Source: an uncultured Gammaproteobacteria bacterium (GTDB lineage Bacteria > Pseudomonadota > Gammaproteobacteria > Xanthomonadales > Xanthomonadaceae). From it: a DNA stretch of 51,506 nucleotides. This document shows, piece by piece, positions 1-7,889 of the stretch. Position 1 is the first letter of the stretch, and each line of letters starts with the position of its first letter. The stretch spans positions 1 through 51,506 of the forward strand of contig CAJAPA010000064.1 of assembly GCA_903942465.1 (NCBI GenBank). The letters are read 5' to 3'. A program made the translations under genes and the position numbers. The notes under the pieces are model-generated. The model worked only from the letters and a program-made list of their open reading frames with translations, made no database searches and had not been told where the DNA came from.

Positions 1-519
1 GACGACGTCGCCGCAGCGCAGCGAGTGGTAGACCGGTTCGGTTCCGGTCGCGGCTTGGGCGGTTTCGCCCAGGCTCAAGGCCGTGCCCGAGGGAGCGTCT
101 TTCTTATGGATATGGTGGCTTTCCAGAATGTCGAGTTGCCAGTGCTTTAGCCATTGTCCGGCCTGGGCAACGAGCCGGTTCAATACCGCCACACCAAGCG
201 AGTAATTGGATGCCCAGAGTGCAGGAATGCGTTCGCCGGCCTGTTTCAGGGCCTGAAACTGGGCCGGACTGAGACCCGTGGTACCGCTGACAAAGGGCTT
301 GCCGCGTTGCAGGCAAAGTGCCAGAACCGCATCGAAGCCCTCCGGTGAACTGAAATCGACGGCAACATCGAATTCGGGTACTTCGGCCAAGGGCGGAAAG
401 GCGCTGCGCCCGGTCATGGCCACCACTTTTAGCAGCGGATTGGCCTGCGCCAGACGGATCAAGGCCTGCCCCATCCGGCCGGAGGCTCCGTGAATCAGTA
501 ATTTCACCGGCGCGCCCAT
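1..519 (-). CDS. dapB: 4-hydroxy-tetrahydrodipicolinate reductase, N-terminal part (cut by window start)
   Basis: DapB reduces 4-hydroxy-tetrahydrodipicolinate to tetrahydrodipicolinate with NAD(P)H in the lysine/diaminopimelate pathway, in the cytoplasm. The first 173 codons are present; the family is about 270 residues, so the C-terminus lies outside the window. Seen: the N-terminal dinucleotide motif GASGRMGQ near residue 9, DFSSPEGF in the middle, SGTTG before the active site, and the diagnostic stretch HHIHKKDAPSGTA, which matches the E. coli HHRHKxDAPSGTA active-site segment. The ATG at 519 overlaps the puuC stop as TGATG; a GTG four codons downstream (507) is an alternative start. The overlap implies translational coupling to the upstream aldehyde dehydrogenase, an unusual partner for a lysine gene. 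Confidence 0.93.
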   Translation of the reverse strand, partial: MGAPVKLLIHGASGRMGQALIRLAQANPLLKVVAMTGRSAFPPLAEVPEFDVAVDFSSPEGFDAVLALCLQRGKPFVSGTTGLSPAQFQALKQAGERIPALWASNYSLGVAVLNRLVAQAGQWLKHWQLDILESHHIHKKDAPSGTALSLGETAQAATGTEPVYHSLRCGDVV

Positions 520-2021
520 CAGGATTTCAGATTGATCCAAGTGGCCTTGAGCTCGGTGTATTTCTCGAAGGCATGCAGGGATTTGTCGCGGCCGTTGCCG
601 GACTGTTTGAAACCTCCGAAGGGGGCGGTCATGTCACCGCCATCCCAGTAATTGACCCAGACACTGCCGGCTCGCAGTTTCTTGGCGACACGATGGCCGC
701 GGCTGAGATTGGAGGTCCAGACGCCGGCAGCCAAACCGAAATCGGTGTCGTTGGCGATGCGGATGGCTTCTTTCTCATCATCGAAGGCGATGACCGACAG
801 TACCGGGCCGAAAATTTCCTCCTTGGAAATCGTCATCTCATGCGCGACATCGTCGAATACCGTCGGGGCCACGTAATACCCGCCGGTTTCGGTCATCACA
901 CGCTCGCCACCCAAGGCCAGACGCGCGCCCTCGGCCTTGCCTTTCTCGATGTAGGACAGCACGCGCTGCATCTGGCCTTCATCGACGATGGCGCCCATCG
1001 GAGCGCCGGGCTCGAACGGATGTTTCGGATAAAGCTGCTTGCCGGCTTCAACCACCATCTTGACGAAATCGTCCTTGATCGAACGCTCGACCAGCAGGCG
1101 CGATGCGGCCGTACAGACTTCGCCCTGATTGAAGAAAATACCGATGGCGGCGGCTTCTGCAGCCGCCTGCAGATCCGGAGCGTCGGCAAACACCACATTC
1201 GGGCTCTTGCCGCCGCATTCCATGTAAGCGCGCTTCATATTGGATTGACCGGCGCACTGCAGCAAATGCTTGCCGACACCGGTCGACCCGGTGAACACCA
1301 GTCCGTCGACATCCATATGCAGTGCCAATGGCTCGCCGGCGCCCTTGCCGAAGCCGGGGAGGACATTGAATACGCCCGGCGGGATACCGGCTTCCATGGC
1401 CAGTTCGGCGATACGGATGGCCGAGAGTGGCGACTTTTCAGATGGCTTGAGAATGACCGAATTGCCCATGGCCAGCGCCGGGGCGAATTTCCAGCTGGCC
1501 ATCAGCAAGGGGAAGTTCCAGGGCACGATGGCGCCCACCACACCCAGCGGTTCACGGGTAATCAGACCCAACTCATGCTGCGGTGTCGGGGCGATTTCGC
1601 CATACACCTTATCGATGGCTTCCGCGGTCCAGTTCAGGCAACGGACACTGGCGGCCACGTCGATGGCCAGCGCATCGGCAACCGGCTTGCCCATATCGAT
1701 GGACTCCAGCAGCGCCAACTCCTCGGCATGTTTTTCCAGAAGGAGCGCGAATTTCTGCAGGGTTTTCTTGCGGTGTACCGGGGAAGTTTCCGACCACACG
1801 CCGGCTTCGAAAGCACGACGGGACGCGGCGACAGCACGGTTGATGTCCTCGGCTTCGCATTCGGCAATCTGGGCGCGGCACTGGCCATCCATCGGGCTGA
1901 CGCAGCCGAAGGTTTTGCCGGAAGCGGCATCGACATAGACGCCGTCAATGAATGCTTGGGTTCGGATGGAGAGAGCGGCGGCTTTGGCATCCCACTCGGC
2001 GCGGGTGAGTTTCTTGGACAT
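519..2021 (-). CDS. puuC: gamma-glutamyl-gamma-aminobutyraldehyde / aminoaldehyde dehydrogenase (PuuC type)
   Basis: An NAD(P)-dependent aldehyde dehydrogenase of 500 residues, close to the 495 of E. coli PuuC. PuuC oxidises gamma-glutamyl-gamma-aminobutyraldehyde and accepts other omega-aminoaldehydes from polyamine breakdown, such as 3-aminopropanal, which would give beta-alanine. Seen: PWNFP near residue 167, the cofactor loop FTGSTGVGK (243-251), general base E268 in MECGGKSPN, catalytic C303 in NQGEVC, and the C-terminal block DMTAPFGGFKQSGNGRDKS that is very PuuC-like. It follows puuR with a 23-bp gap and overlaps dapB, so the three genes are probably co-transcribed. No gamma-glutamylputrescine synthetase or oxidase is in view, so the true substrate may be an unglutamylated aminoaldehyde; that part is inference. 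Confidence 0.9.
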   Translation of the reverse strand: MSKKLTRAEWDAKAAALSIRTQAFIDGVYVDAASGKTFGCVSPMDGQCRAQIAECEAEDINRAVAASRRAFEAGVWSETSPVHRKKTLQKFALLLEKHAEELALLESIDMGKPVADALAIDVAASVRCLNWTAEAIDKVYGEIAPTPQHELGLITREPLGVVGAIVPWNFPLLMASWKFAPALAMGNSVILKPSEKSPLSAIRIAELAMEAGIPPGVFNVLPGFGKGAGEPLALHMDVDGLVFTGSTGVGKHLLQCAGQSNMKRAYMECGGKSPNVVFADAPDLQAAAEAAAIGIFFNQGEVCTAASRLLVERSIKDDFVKMVVEAGKQLYPKHPFEPGAPMGAIVDEGQMQRVLSYIEKGKAEGARLALGGERVMTETGGYYVAPTVFDDVAHEMTISKEEIFGPVLSVIAFDDEKEAIRIANDTDFGLAAGVWTSNLSRGHRVAKKLRAGSVWVNYWDGGDMTAPFGGFKQSGNGRDKSLHAFEKYTELKATWINLKS

Positions 2022-2044
2022 GGAACGGTCTCGATGATCGTGAA

Positions 2045-2593
2045 TTAGAAAGTGGCCGGCGTATTGGCGCTGACCAGAATGGCATCCTGCTTGCCGACAT
2101 TGCGGAAGCGGTGTGGTGTTTTGCTTTCGAAATAGTAGGCATCGCCCGGCCCGAGCAAGCGGATCTGGTCACCCACGGTCAGCTCGATTTCGCCCTGGAT
2201 GATCACGCCGCCCTCCTCGCCTTCGTGCAGCAGCATTTCCTTGCCGGTGTCCGAGCCGGCCGGCATCACCTCGCGCAGAATGCACATCTGGCGCTGTGGC
2301 TTGTTCTGGCCGACAAGATAGTAATGGATGTCGCCATTGCCGACATCAATCTGGTCATCTTTGCCATAGAACGGGGAGTCATCGGCATCGTGGCCCAGAT
2401 CGACCGTGAAAAAGTCGGCCAAGGAAATCGGTATGCCGTCCAACACCTTTTTGAGGGAACTGATGGAGGGGCTGACCTTGTTCTGCTCAATCAGGGAGAT
2501 GGTGCTGTTGGTGACCCCGACCCGTTTGGCCAACTCGCGCTGGCTCAGGCCCTTCTTGTTGCGAACTTCCTGAAGGCGTAAACCGATATCCAT
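2045..2593 (-). CDS. puuR: XRE-cupin transcriptional repressor, PuuR family
   Basis: A 182-residue regulator with an N-terminal XRE helix-turn-helix (about residues 5-62; GLSQRELAKRVGVTNSTIS) and a C-terminal cupin (about 110-180; HEGEEGGVIIQGEIELTVG), ending in NTPATF much like the HTPTTF end of E. coli PuuR. PuuR represses putrescine-utilisation genes and is released by putrescine; here the ligand could be putrescine, beta-alanine or a related amine. I chose the ATG at 2593 over an in-frame TTG at 2656. The TTG would add 21 residues, and it lies inside the apparent -35 hexamer of this gene's promoter. The gene is divergent from bauA and directly upstream of puuC, the classic placement for a local autoregulated repressor. 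Confidence 0.88.
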   Translation of the reverse strand: MDIGLRLQEVRNKKGLSQRELAKRVGVTNSTISLIEQNKVSPSISSLKKVLDGIPISLADFFTVDLGHDADDSPFYGKDDQIDVGNGDIHYYLVGQNKPQRQMCILREVMPAGSDTGKEMLLHEGEEGGVIIQGEIELTVGDQIRLLGPGDAYYFESKTPHRFRNVGKQDAILVSANTPATF

Positions 2594-2620
2594 GGGGTCT
2601 GCTTGGAGTGTCAATTGTGA

Positions 2621-2636
2621 TGTTGAATATTTAACA
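2621..2636. promoter_or_regulatory. imperfect palindrome over the puuR -10 (candidate PuuR autoregulatory site)
   Basis: TGTTGAATATTTAACA is a 16-bp inverted repeat with a single mismatched base pair. It covers the proposed puuR -10 hexamer (2628-2633). Half of it, TGTTGAAT, recurs on the other strand at 2701-2708 inside the bauA promoter, which suggests one protein reads both. Assignment to PuuR is inference. Confidence 0.5.
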
Positions 2637-2656
2637 CTTTCCGCGTTTAAGGTCAA
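2628..2656 (-). promoter_or_regulatory. sigma70-type promoter for puuR-puuC-dapB
   Basis: Reading the minus strand, TTGACC (2656-2651) is followed after exactly 17 bp by TAAATA (2633-2628). Transcription would start near 2621, leaving a leader of roughly 28 nt before the ATG at 2593. This placement supports that start codon. Confidence 0.55.
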
Positions 2657-2664
2657 TCTTTATG

Positions 2665-2679
2665 TAAATATAATTTACA
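2665..2679 (+). promoter_or_regulatory. PuuR-box-like site in the puuR-bauA gap
   Basis: TAAATATAATTTACA matches 12 of 15 positions of the published E. coli PuuR consensus AAAATATAATGAACA (consensus from memory). It lies within a palindrome TGTAAAT-ATA-ATTTACA (2663-2679) with perfect 7-bp arms. It sits between the two divergent promoters. Confidence 0.5.
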
Positions 2680-2689
2680 AAACCGCCTA

Positions 2690-2717
2690 TTGTAAAATTT
2701 ATTCAACACTGTATAGT
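2690..2717 (+). promoter_or_regulatory. sigma70-type promoter for bauA-ald-mmsA
   Basis: TTGTAA (2690-2695) and TATAGT (2712-2717) are separated by 16 bp. The expected start near 2724 lies about 23 nt before the ATG at 2747. Confidence 0.55.
2694..2708 (+). promoter_or_regulatory. second PuuR-box-like site, inside the bauA promoter spacer
   Basis: AAAATTTATTCAACA matches 12 of 15 positions of the E. coli PuuR consensus and lies wholly between the -35 and -10 of the bauA promoter, where a bound repressor would block RNA polymerase. The consensus is recalled, not computed here. Confidence 0.5.
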
Positions 2718-2746
2718 ATCGCTCAACAGCCCAAATCGTGACCGCC

Positions 2747-4108
2747 ATGAACGATAAAACCTCCTATCATCAACATTATAAGAGTCAGGCAACGCAAGCT
2801 CCCGAGCAGATGGACGCGTTCTGGATGCCCTTCTCGGCCAACCGTCAATTCAAGCATCAGCCCCGGCTTCTGGCCAGCGCTGAAGGTATGTTCTACCAAA
2901 GCACGGATGGCCGTCAGATTCTCGATGGCACTGGCGGCCTCTGGTGCTGTAACGCCGGCCATGGCCGTCAGCGCATCATTGATGCCGTCCAGCAGCAAAT
3001 TGCGACCCTCGATTTCGCCCCGACCTTCCAGATGGGCCACCCGCTGCCATTTGTGTTGGCCGAGCGCCTGGCCGCCATCGCCCCCGACACCCTGAACCAT
3101 GTATTTTTCACCAATTCCGGTTCGGAATCGGTGGACACCGCCCTGAAGATCGCCCTGGCCTATCACCGCGCCCGTGGCGAGGGTCAGCGCACCCGCTTGA
3201 TCGGCCGCGAAAAGGGCTATCACGGAGTCGGATTCGGCGGGATATCGGTTGGTGGTCTCCCGAACAACCGCAAATGGTATGGCAACGGCCTGTCCGGTGT
3301 TGATCACCTGCGCCATACCCTGGACATCGGCCGGAACGCGTTCAACCGCGGCCTGCCCCAGCACGGCCTGGAACTGGCCGAAGACCTCGAGCGCTTGGTC
3401 GCGTTGCATGATGCCAGCACCATCGCTGCGGTCATCATCGAACCGATCGCCGGCTCCGCGGGGGTCATCATTCCGCCGGACGGCTACTTGAAGCGGATTC
3501 GAGAAATATGCGATAAGTATGGAATATTGTTGATATTTGATGAAGTCATCACCGGTTATGGCCGGGTCGGAAAGGCCTTTGCCGCACAGCGTTTCAATGT
3601 CACCCCCGACCTGATCACCACCGCCAAAGGCCTGAGCAACGGCTGCGTCCCCATGGGTGCCGTGTTCATCGCTGACAAGGTCCATGAGGCCTTCATGAGC
3701 GGCCCGGAGAACATGATTGACCTGTTCCATGGCTACACCTATTCCGGTCATCCGCTGGCCTGCGCCGCCGCCCTGGCCACGCTCGATATTTACGCCGAGG
3801 AAAACCTGTTCGAAAAGGCCATCAGCCTGGAACAGTACTGGGAAGACGCCATCCACCAGCTCAAAGGCCTGCCAAATGTCATCGACATCCGCAACTTCGG
3901 CCTGATCGGCGCCATCGAGCTCGCTCCACGCGAAGGCAAGCCCGGCACCCGTGCTTATGAGGTGTTCACCAAATGCTTCCACGAAAAAGACGTGCTGATC
4001 CGCGTCACCGGTGACGTCATCGCCCTGTCACCGCCCCTGATTCTGGAAAAAGAGCATATCGACAGCCTGTTCTCGAAAATCGCCGACGCGATCCGCGAAA
4101 CCGCTTAA
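2747..4108 (+). CDS. bauA: omega-amino acid (beta-alanine):pyruvate aminotransferase
   Basis: A class III PLP-dependent aminotransferase of 453 residues. It most resembles Pseudomonas BauA/omega-APT (about 449 residues), which transfers the amino group of beta-alanine to pyruvate, giving malonate semialdehyde and alanine. Family hallmarks: FWMPFSANRQF near residue 25, GLWCCNAGHG, FFTNSGSES, LIFDEVITGYGRVG with the PLP aspartate (about D265), and the Schiff-base lysine in TTAKGLSNG (about K294). It is less like the polyamine aminotransferase SpuC, although omega-aminotransferases overlap in substrates and putrescine use is possible. An in-frame GTG at 2738 is a weaker start. The next genes consume both products: ald deaminates the alanine and mmsA takes the semialdehyde. 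Confidence 0.88.
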   Translation: MNDKTSYHQHYKSQATQAPEQMDAFWMPFSANRQFKHQPRLLASAEGMFYQSTDGRQILDGTGGLWCCNAGHGRQRIIDAVQQQIATLDFAPTFQMGHPLPFVLAERLAAIAPDTLNHVFFTNSGSESVDTALKIALAYHRARGEGQRTRLIGREKGYHGVGFGGISVGGLPNNRKWYGNGLSGVDHLRHTLDIGRNAFNRGLPQHGLELAEDLERLVALHDASTIAAVIIEPIAGSAGVIIPPDGYLKRIREICDKYGILLIFDEVITGYGRVGKAFAAQRFNVTPDLITTAKGLSNGCVPMGAVFIADKVHEAFMSGPENMIDLFHGYTYSGHPLACAAALATLDIYAEENLFEKAISLEQYWEDAIHQLKGLPNVIDIRNFGLIGAIELAPREGKPGTRAYEVFTKCFHEKDVLIRVTGDVIALSPPLILEKEHIDSLFSKIADAIRETA

Positions 4109-4141
4109 AATCACCCCACTTCAAGAAACCCGGAGTTTTCC

Positions 4142-5260
4142 ATGCTTATCGGCGTCCCGAAAGAAATCAAAAACCATGAATACCGCATCGGCCTGACCCC
4201 GTCCGGCGCCCGCGAACTGATCGCCAACGGCCACAAGGTCATGGTCCAGCGCGACGGCGGCAAGTCGATCGGACTGACCAACGAACAGTACGAAAAAGCC
4301 GGCGCGGAAATCGTCGGCAGCGCCGAGGAAATCTTCAAACGTGCCGAGATGATCATCAAGGTCAAGGAACCGCAGCCGGCCGAATGCGCGATGCTGCGCC
4401 CGGGCCAGATTCTCTACACCTACTTGCATCTGGCACCCGATCCCGAACAAACCAAAGCCTTGGTCGCCTCGGGCTGTACCGCCATTGCCTATGAAACCGT
4501 GACCGACCGCAAGGGCGGCCTGCCGCTGCTGGCGCCGATGTCCGAAGTCGCCGGCCGCATGTCGATCCAGGCCGGTGCGCATGCGCTGGAAAAAGCCCAG
4601 GGCGGCTCCGGGGTTCTGTTGGGCGGCGTTCCGGGTGTGAAACCCGCGGAAGTGCTGGTCATCGGCGGTGGCGTGGTCGGCATCAACGCTGCGCGCATGG
4701 CCATGGGCATGGGTGCGCACGTCACCATTCTGGACCGTTCATTGGATCGTCTGAAATATCTGGACGAGCTGTATGGCGACCGCATCACCACCATCTACTC
4801 CACCCATGACGCGATTGAAGAGCGCCTACCGGACACCGATCTGGTCATCGGCGCGGTGCTGATTCCCGGCGCGGCCGCACCGAAACTGGTGTCGCGCGAA
4901 CAATTGAAACTGATGCGTCCCGGCTCGGTGCTGGTCGATGTCGCCATTGACCAAGGCGGTTGCTTTGAAACTTCGAAAGCCACCACCCACCAGAACCCGA
5001 CCTATGAAGTCGACGGCGTCATTCACTACTGCGTGGCCAACATGCCGGGCGGCGTGGCGCGTACGTCCACCTTCGCACTGACCAACGCCACCCTGCCTTT
5101 CGCCGTACAGATCGCCAACAAGGGTGCAAAAGCGGCGCTGCTTGCCGACGAGCACCTGCTCAACGGCCTGAACGTGCATGCCGGCAAAATCACCTACAAG
5201 GCGGTTGCCGACGACCTGGGTTATGCCTATGTGTCCGCTGCCGATGCCCTGAACGCCTGA
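4142..5260 (+). CDS. ald: alanine dehydrogenase
   Basis: NAD-dependent L-alanine dehydrogenase, converting alanine to pyruvate, ammonia and NADH. Its 372 residues fit the family. Seen: the N-terminal [17 protein letters not shown], the substrate residues K75 (IIKVKEP) and H96 (LYTYLHLAP) at their standard positions, and the Rossmann motif [12 protein letters not shown] near residue 174. A GGAG lies 8 nt before the ATG. Placed directly after the beta-alanine:pyruvate aminotransferase, it would regenerate the amino acceptor and keep transamination running, releasing nitrogen as ammonia. Confidence 0.95.
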   Translation: MLIGVPKEIKNHEYRIGLTPSGARELIANGHKVMVQRDGGKSIGLTNEQYEKAGAEIVGSAEEIFKRAEMIIKVKEPQPAECAMLRPGQILYTYLHLAPDPEQTKALVASGCTAIAYETVTDRKGGLPLLAPMSEVAGRMSIQAGAHALEKAQGGSGVLLGGVPGVKPAEVLVIGGGVVGINAARMAMGMGAHVTILDRSLDRLKYLDELYGDRITTIYSTHDAIEERLPDTDLVIGAVLIPGAAAPKLVSREQLKLMRPGSVLVDVAIDQGGCFETSKATTHQNPTYEVDGVIHYCVANMPGGVARTSTFALTNATLPFAVQIANKGAKAALLADEHLLNGLNVHAGKITYKAVADDLGYAYVSAADALNA

Positions 5261-5273
5261 TCGGAAGGACGCC

Positions 5274-6773
5274 ATGACCGCCACCATTGCCCATTTCATC
5301 GACGGTAAAGCCGTTTTCGGCAACAGCACCCGCAGTGCCGAGGTGTTCAATCCGGCCACCGGCGCGGTCACCGGACGCGTGGCCTTGGCGGACAAAGGCG
5401 ATGTGGAGGCCGCTATCGCCTCCGCGCAGGCCGCATTTCCGGCCTGGGCCGCAACCACGCCGCTGGCCCGGGCGCGGGTCATGTTCAAATTCAAGCAGCT
5501 GCTCGAAGATCACGCCGATGAAATCGCACTGGCCATCACCCATGAGCACGGCAAGGTGTTCTCCGATGCCAAAGGCGAGCTGACCCGCGGCTTGGAAGTG
5601 GTCGAATTCGCCTGCGGCATTCCGCATCTGGTCAAAGGCGAGCATTCAATGAACGTCGGCACCGGTGTCGATTCCTACAGCGAATACGCCCCCTTGGGCG
5701 TGGTCGCGGGCATCACGCCGTTCAATTTTCCGTGCATGGTGCCGATGTGGATGTTTCCGATTGCCATCGCCTGCGGCAACACCTTTATCCTGAAACCTTC
5801 GGAACGCGATCCGACGCCGACCTTGATCCTGGCCCGCTTGCTGAAAGAGGCCGGCCTGCCGGACGGCGTATTCAATGTCGTGCATGGCGACAAACTGGCG
5901 GTTGATGTTCTGCTTGATGATCCGCGCGTGCAGGCGATTAGTTTCGTAGGATCCACCCCGATCGCCGAATACATCTATTCCCGCGGCAGCGCCGCTGGCA
6001 AACGTGTACAGGCACTGGGCGGCGCCAAGAACCATATGGTGATCATGCCGGATGCCGATATGGATCAGGCCGCCAACGCCCTGCTCGGTGCAGGCTATGG
6101 TTCGGCGGGTGAACGCTGCATGGCTATTTCTGTGGCGGTCTGCGTCGGCGACGCCGCTGCCGAAGCCTTGATTGCAAAGCTCAAACCGATGGTCGCCAGC
6201 CTGCGCGTCGGTCCGGGCGATAAAGACAATCCTGACATGGGCCCGCTGGTGACCTGCCAACACCGCGACAAAGTCAAAGGCTACATCGACACCGGTGAAT
6301 CCGAAGGCGCTGAACTGCTGGTGGATGGACGCGGTCTGAAAGTTGCCGGTCATGAAGATGGCTTCTACCTTGGTGGCACCCTGTTCGACCGGGTTACTCC
6401 TGAAATGACCATTTACAAAGAAGAAATCTTCGGGCCGGTGCTGTGCATCGTCCGCGTGCCGGATTTCAACACGGCCTGCCGCCTGATCAATGACCACGAA
6501 TACGGCAACGGTACCGCCATCTTCACCCGCGACGGCGATGCCGCGCGTCAATTCAGCCACAGCATCCAGGTCGGTATGGTCGGGGTCAACGTTCCCATCC
6601 CCGTTCCCATGGCATTCCACAGCTTCGGGGGCTGGAAACGCTCCCTGTTCGGGCCCTTGCACATGCACGGCACGGATGGTGTCCGGTTCTACACACGTCT
6701 GAAAACCATCACCGCCCGTTGGCCGACCGGCATCCGTGCCGGCGCCGAGTTCAGCATGCCGACAATGAAGTAA
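5274..6773 (+). CDS. mmsA: malonate/methylmalonate-semialdehyde dehydrogenase (CoA-acylating)
   Basis: MmsA oxidatively decarboxylates malonate semialdehyde to acetyl-CoA, or methylmalonate semialdehyde to propionyl-CoA, using NAD and CoA. The protein has 499 residues with the family signatures [12 protein letters not shown] (148-159), [12 protein letters not shown], the catalytic C282 in [10 protein letters not shown], and FFGG-type end block [13 protein letters not shown]. Where most aldehyde dehydrogenases carry the general-base glutamate (ELGGK), this one has ALGGAKNH. That substitution is the MmsA hallmark and fits a CoA-dependent mechanism. The 13-bp gap from ald and the bauA context point to malonate semialdehyde as the physiological substrate. 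Confidence 0.95.
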   Translation: MTATIAHFIDGKAVFGNSTRSAEVFNPATGAVTGRVALADKGDVEAAIASAQAAFPAWAATTPLARARVMFKFKQLLEDHADEIALAITHEHGKVFSDAKGELTRGLEVVEFACGIPHLVKGEHSMNVGTGVDSYSEYAPLGVVAGITPFNFPCMVPMWMFPIAIACGNTFILKPSERDPTPTLILARLLKEAGLPDGVFNVVHGDKLAVDVLLDDPRVQAISFVGSTPIAEYIYSRGSAAGKRVQALGGAKNHMVIMPDADMDQAANALLGAGYGSAGERCMAISVAVCVGDAAAEALIAKLKPMVASLRVGPGDKDNPDMGPLVTCQHRDKVKGYIDTGESEGAELLVDGRGLKVAGHEDGFYLGGTLFDRVTPEMTIYKEEIFGPVLCIVRVPDFNTACRLINDHEYGNGTAIFTRDGDAARQFSHSIQVGMVGVNVPIPVPMAFHSFGGWKRSLFGPLHMHGTDGVRFYTRLKTITARWPTGIRAGAEFSMPTMK

Positions 6774-6798
6774 ACTAGGACATTGAAGACCGGTGACG

Positions 6799-6835
6799 CT
6801 CGTCCCGGCGATTGCTTCGCGCAAGGAACGACGAG
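6799..6835 (+). promoter_or_regulatory. stem-loop in the mmsA-speB gap
   Basis: CTCGTC (6799-6804) pairs perfectly with GACGAG (6830-6835), and inside it TTGC (6812-6815) pairs with GCAA (6821-6824) around loop TTCGC. There is no T-run, so it is not a normal terminator. It sits 25 nt before the speB start and may affect read-through or translation. I could not match it to a guanidine or other riboswitch class. Confidence 0.35.
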
Positions 6836-6860
6836 TGGACTGCTGAGACCGGAGCCCACC

Positions 6861-7829
6861 ATGTCGATTGACAAGCCCTCCCCCGCCACCGCCACCTTTT
6901 CGGATCTGGCGTTTACCCGCACATCCCCGTACGGCAGCCAGGCCGAGCCGACCTATGCCGGTGCGACCAGCTTTCTGCGGCGCAGATACAGCAAAGACCT
7001 CGATGGGGTCGATATTGCCGTTATCGGTGTGCCTTTCGATGCCGCTACCACCGGACGCCCGGGCACCCGTTTCGGGCCGCGTGCCATACGCACCGCTTCG
7101 ACCATGCTGGCTTGGTGCCCGCCATATGCCTGGTCATCCGACCCGCTCGATACGCTGCATGTGATCGATTGGGGCGATGTGTTCTTTGATTCAGGCAATA
7201 TCGCCGCGGCACCTTCACTGATTCGGGAAACCTACCGGACCATCAGTGGAGCCGGCGTCAAACCTTTGACGCTTGGCGGCGATCACTTCATCAGCTACCC
7301 GATTCTTCAGGCACTTGCGGAAAAACACGGTCCGCTTTCACTGATCCATTTCGATGCCCATTCCGACACCTGGGCTGATGACGGCGTTCGCATCGATCAT
7401 GGCACTATGTTCTATCAAGCAGCGAAAACCGGTATCGTGGACCCCTCGCGCTCGATCCAGCTGGGCATGCGCACGTTCAATGCGGAAAAACATGGCTATG
7501 AAGTCTTGGATGCCCGCTGGCTGCACCGACATGGCATCGCAGCGGCGGTAGCGGCCATCAAGGCGCGCGTGGGCAACAGCTCGTGCTATCTCAGCTTCGA
7601 CATCGACTTTCTCGATCCGTCCTGTGCACCGGGCACCGGCACTCCGGTGGTCGGCGGATTCAATACCCACACAGCACTGGAATTCATCCGCGGTCTGGCC
7701 GGCATTCATCTGGTCGGTGCCGATGTGGTGGAGGTCTCGCCGCCGTTCGACCATGCGGAAATCACCGCATTGGCCGGCGCCAGTATTGCCCAGGAAATGC
7801 TGGGGCTGTTCGCCGGTTGCAGCGCCTAA
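6861..7829 (+). CDS. speB: agmatinase (ureohydrolase family)
   Basis: A dimanganese ureohydrolase of 322 residues (E. coli SpeB has 306), expected to hydrolyse agmatine to putrescine and urea. Metal ligands are visible: H142 in GGDHF, D165/H167/D169 in HFDAHSDT, and D247/D249 in SFDIDFLDP. The segment DHGTMFYQAAKTGIVDP is closely agmatinase-like. Family relatives hydrolyse guanidinobutyrate or guanidinopropionate; the latter would yield beta-alanine and suit the neighbours, so the substrate is not settled by sequence. The ATG at 6861 is preferred because GGAG (6851-6854) precedes it; an upstream in-frame start would read through the stem-loop. Confidence 0.85.
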   Translation: MSIDKPSPATATFSDLAFTRTSPYGSQAEPTYAGATSFLRRRYSKDLDGVDIAVIGVPFDAATTGRPGTRFGPRAIRTASTMLAWCPPYAWSSDPLDTLHVIDWGDVFFDSGNIAAAPSLIRETYRTISGAGVKPLTLGGDHFISYPILQALAEKHGPLSLIHFDAHSDTWADDGVRIDHGTMFYQAAKTGIVDPSRSIQLGMRTFNAEKHGYEVLDARWLHRHGIAAAVAAIKARVGNSSCYLSFDIDFLDPSCAPGTGTPVVGGFNTHTALEFIRGLAGIHLVGADVVEVSPPFDHAEITALAGASIAQEMLGLFAGCSA

Positions 7830-7835
7830 CAGCCC

Positions 7836-7850
7836 TGCCGGTGACCGGCA
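7836..7850. repeat. short perfect inverted repeat after speB
   Basis: TGCCGGT-G-ACCGGCA is a 15-bp palindrome in the 60-bp gap between speB and the ABC exporter. It has no T-run. It could be a weak hairpin or a protein site; nothing further can be said. Confidence 0.3.
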
Positions 7851-7889
7851 TGCGATAAACTGGACGCCTCACGAACATCCGGCCCTTGC

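Noticed and set aside
573-2048. Open frame of 491 codons opposite puuC
   Set aside because: A shadow of puuC: low-complexity, no recognisable motif, and the sense gene has intact catalytic residues.
2594-2656. Longer puuR starting at TTG 2656
   Set aside because: The TTG lies in the apparent -35 region and the extra 21 residues have no counterpart in E. coli PuuR.
2723-3982. Open frame of 419 codons opposite bauA
   Set aside because: A shadow of the aminotransferase gene; it would also cover the bauA promoter and has no family features.
2747-4108. Polyamine:pyruvate aminotransferase SpuC instead of BauA
   Set aside because: The N-terminal WMPFSANRQF and GHP segments follow the beta-alanine:pyruvate enzymes more closely, and mmsA downstream fits malonate semialdehyde. 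Overlapping substrate use is not excluded.
6774-6860. Guanidine riboswitch before speB
   Set aside because: The stem-loop lacks the conserved ykkC-type core and the paired ACGR-loop hairpins of the other guanidine classes; kept only as an unnamed structure.
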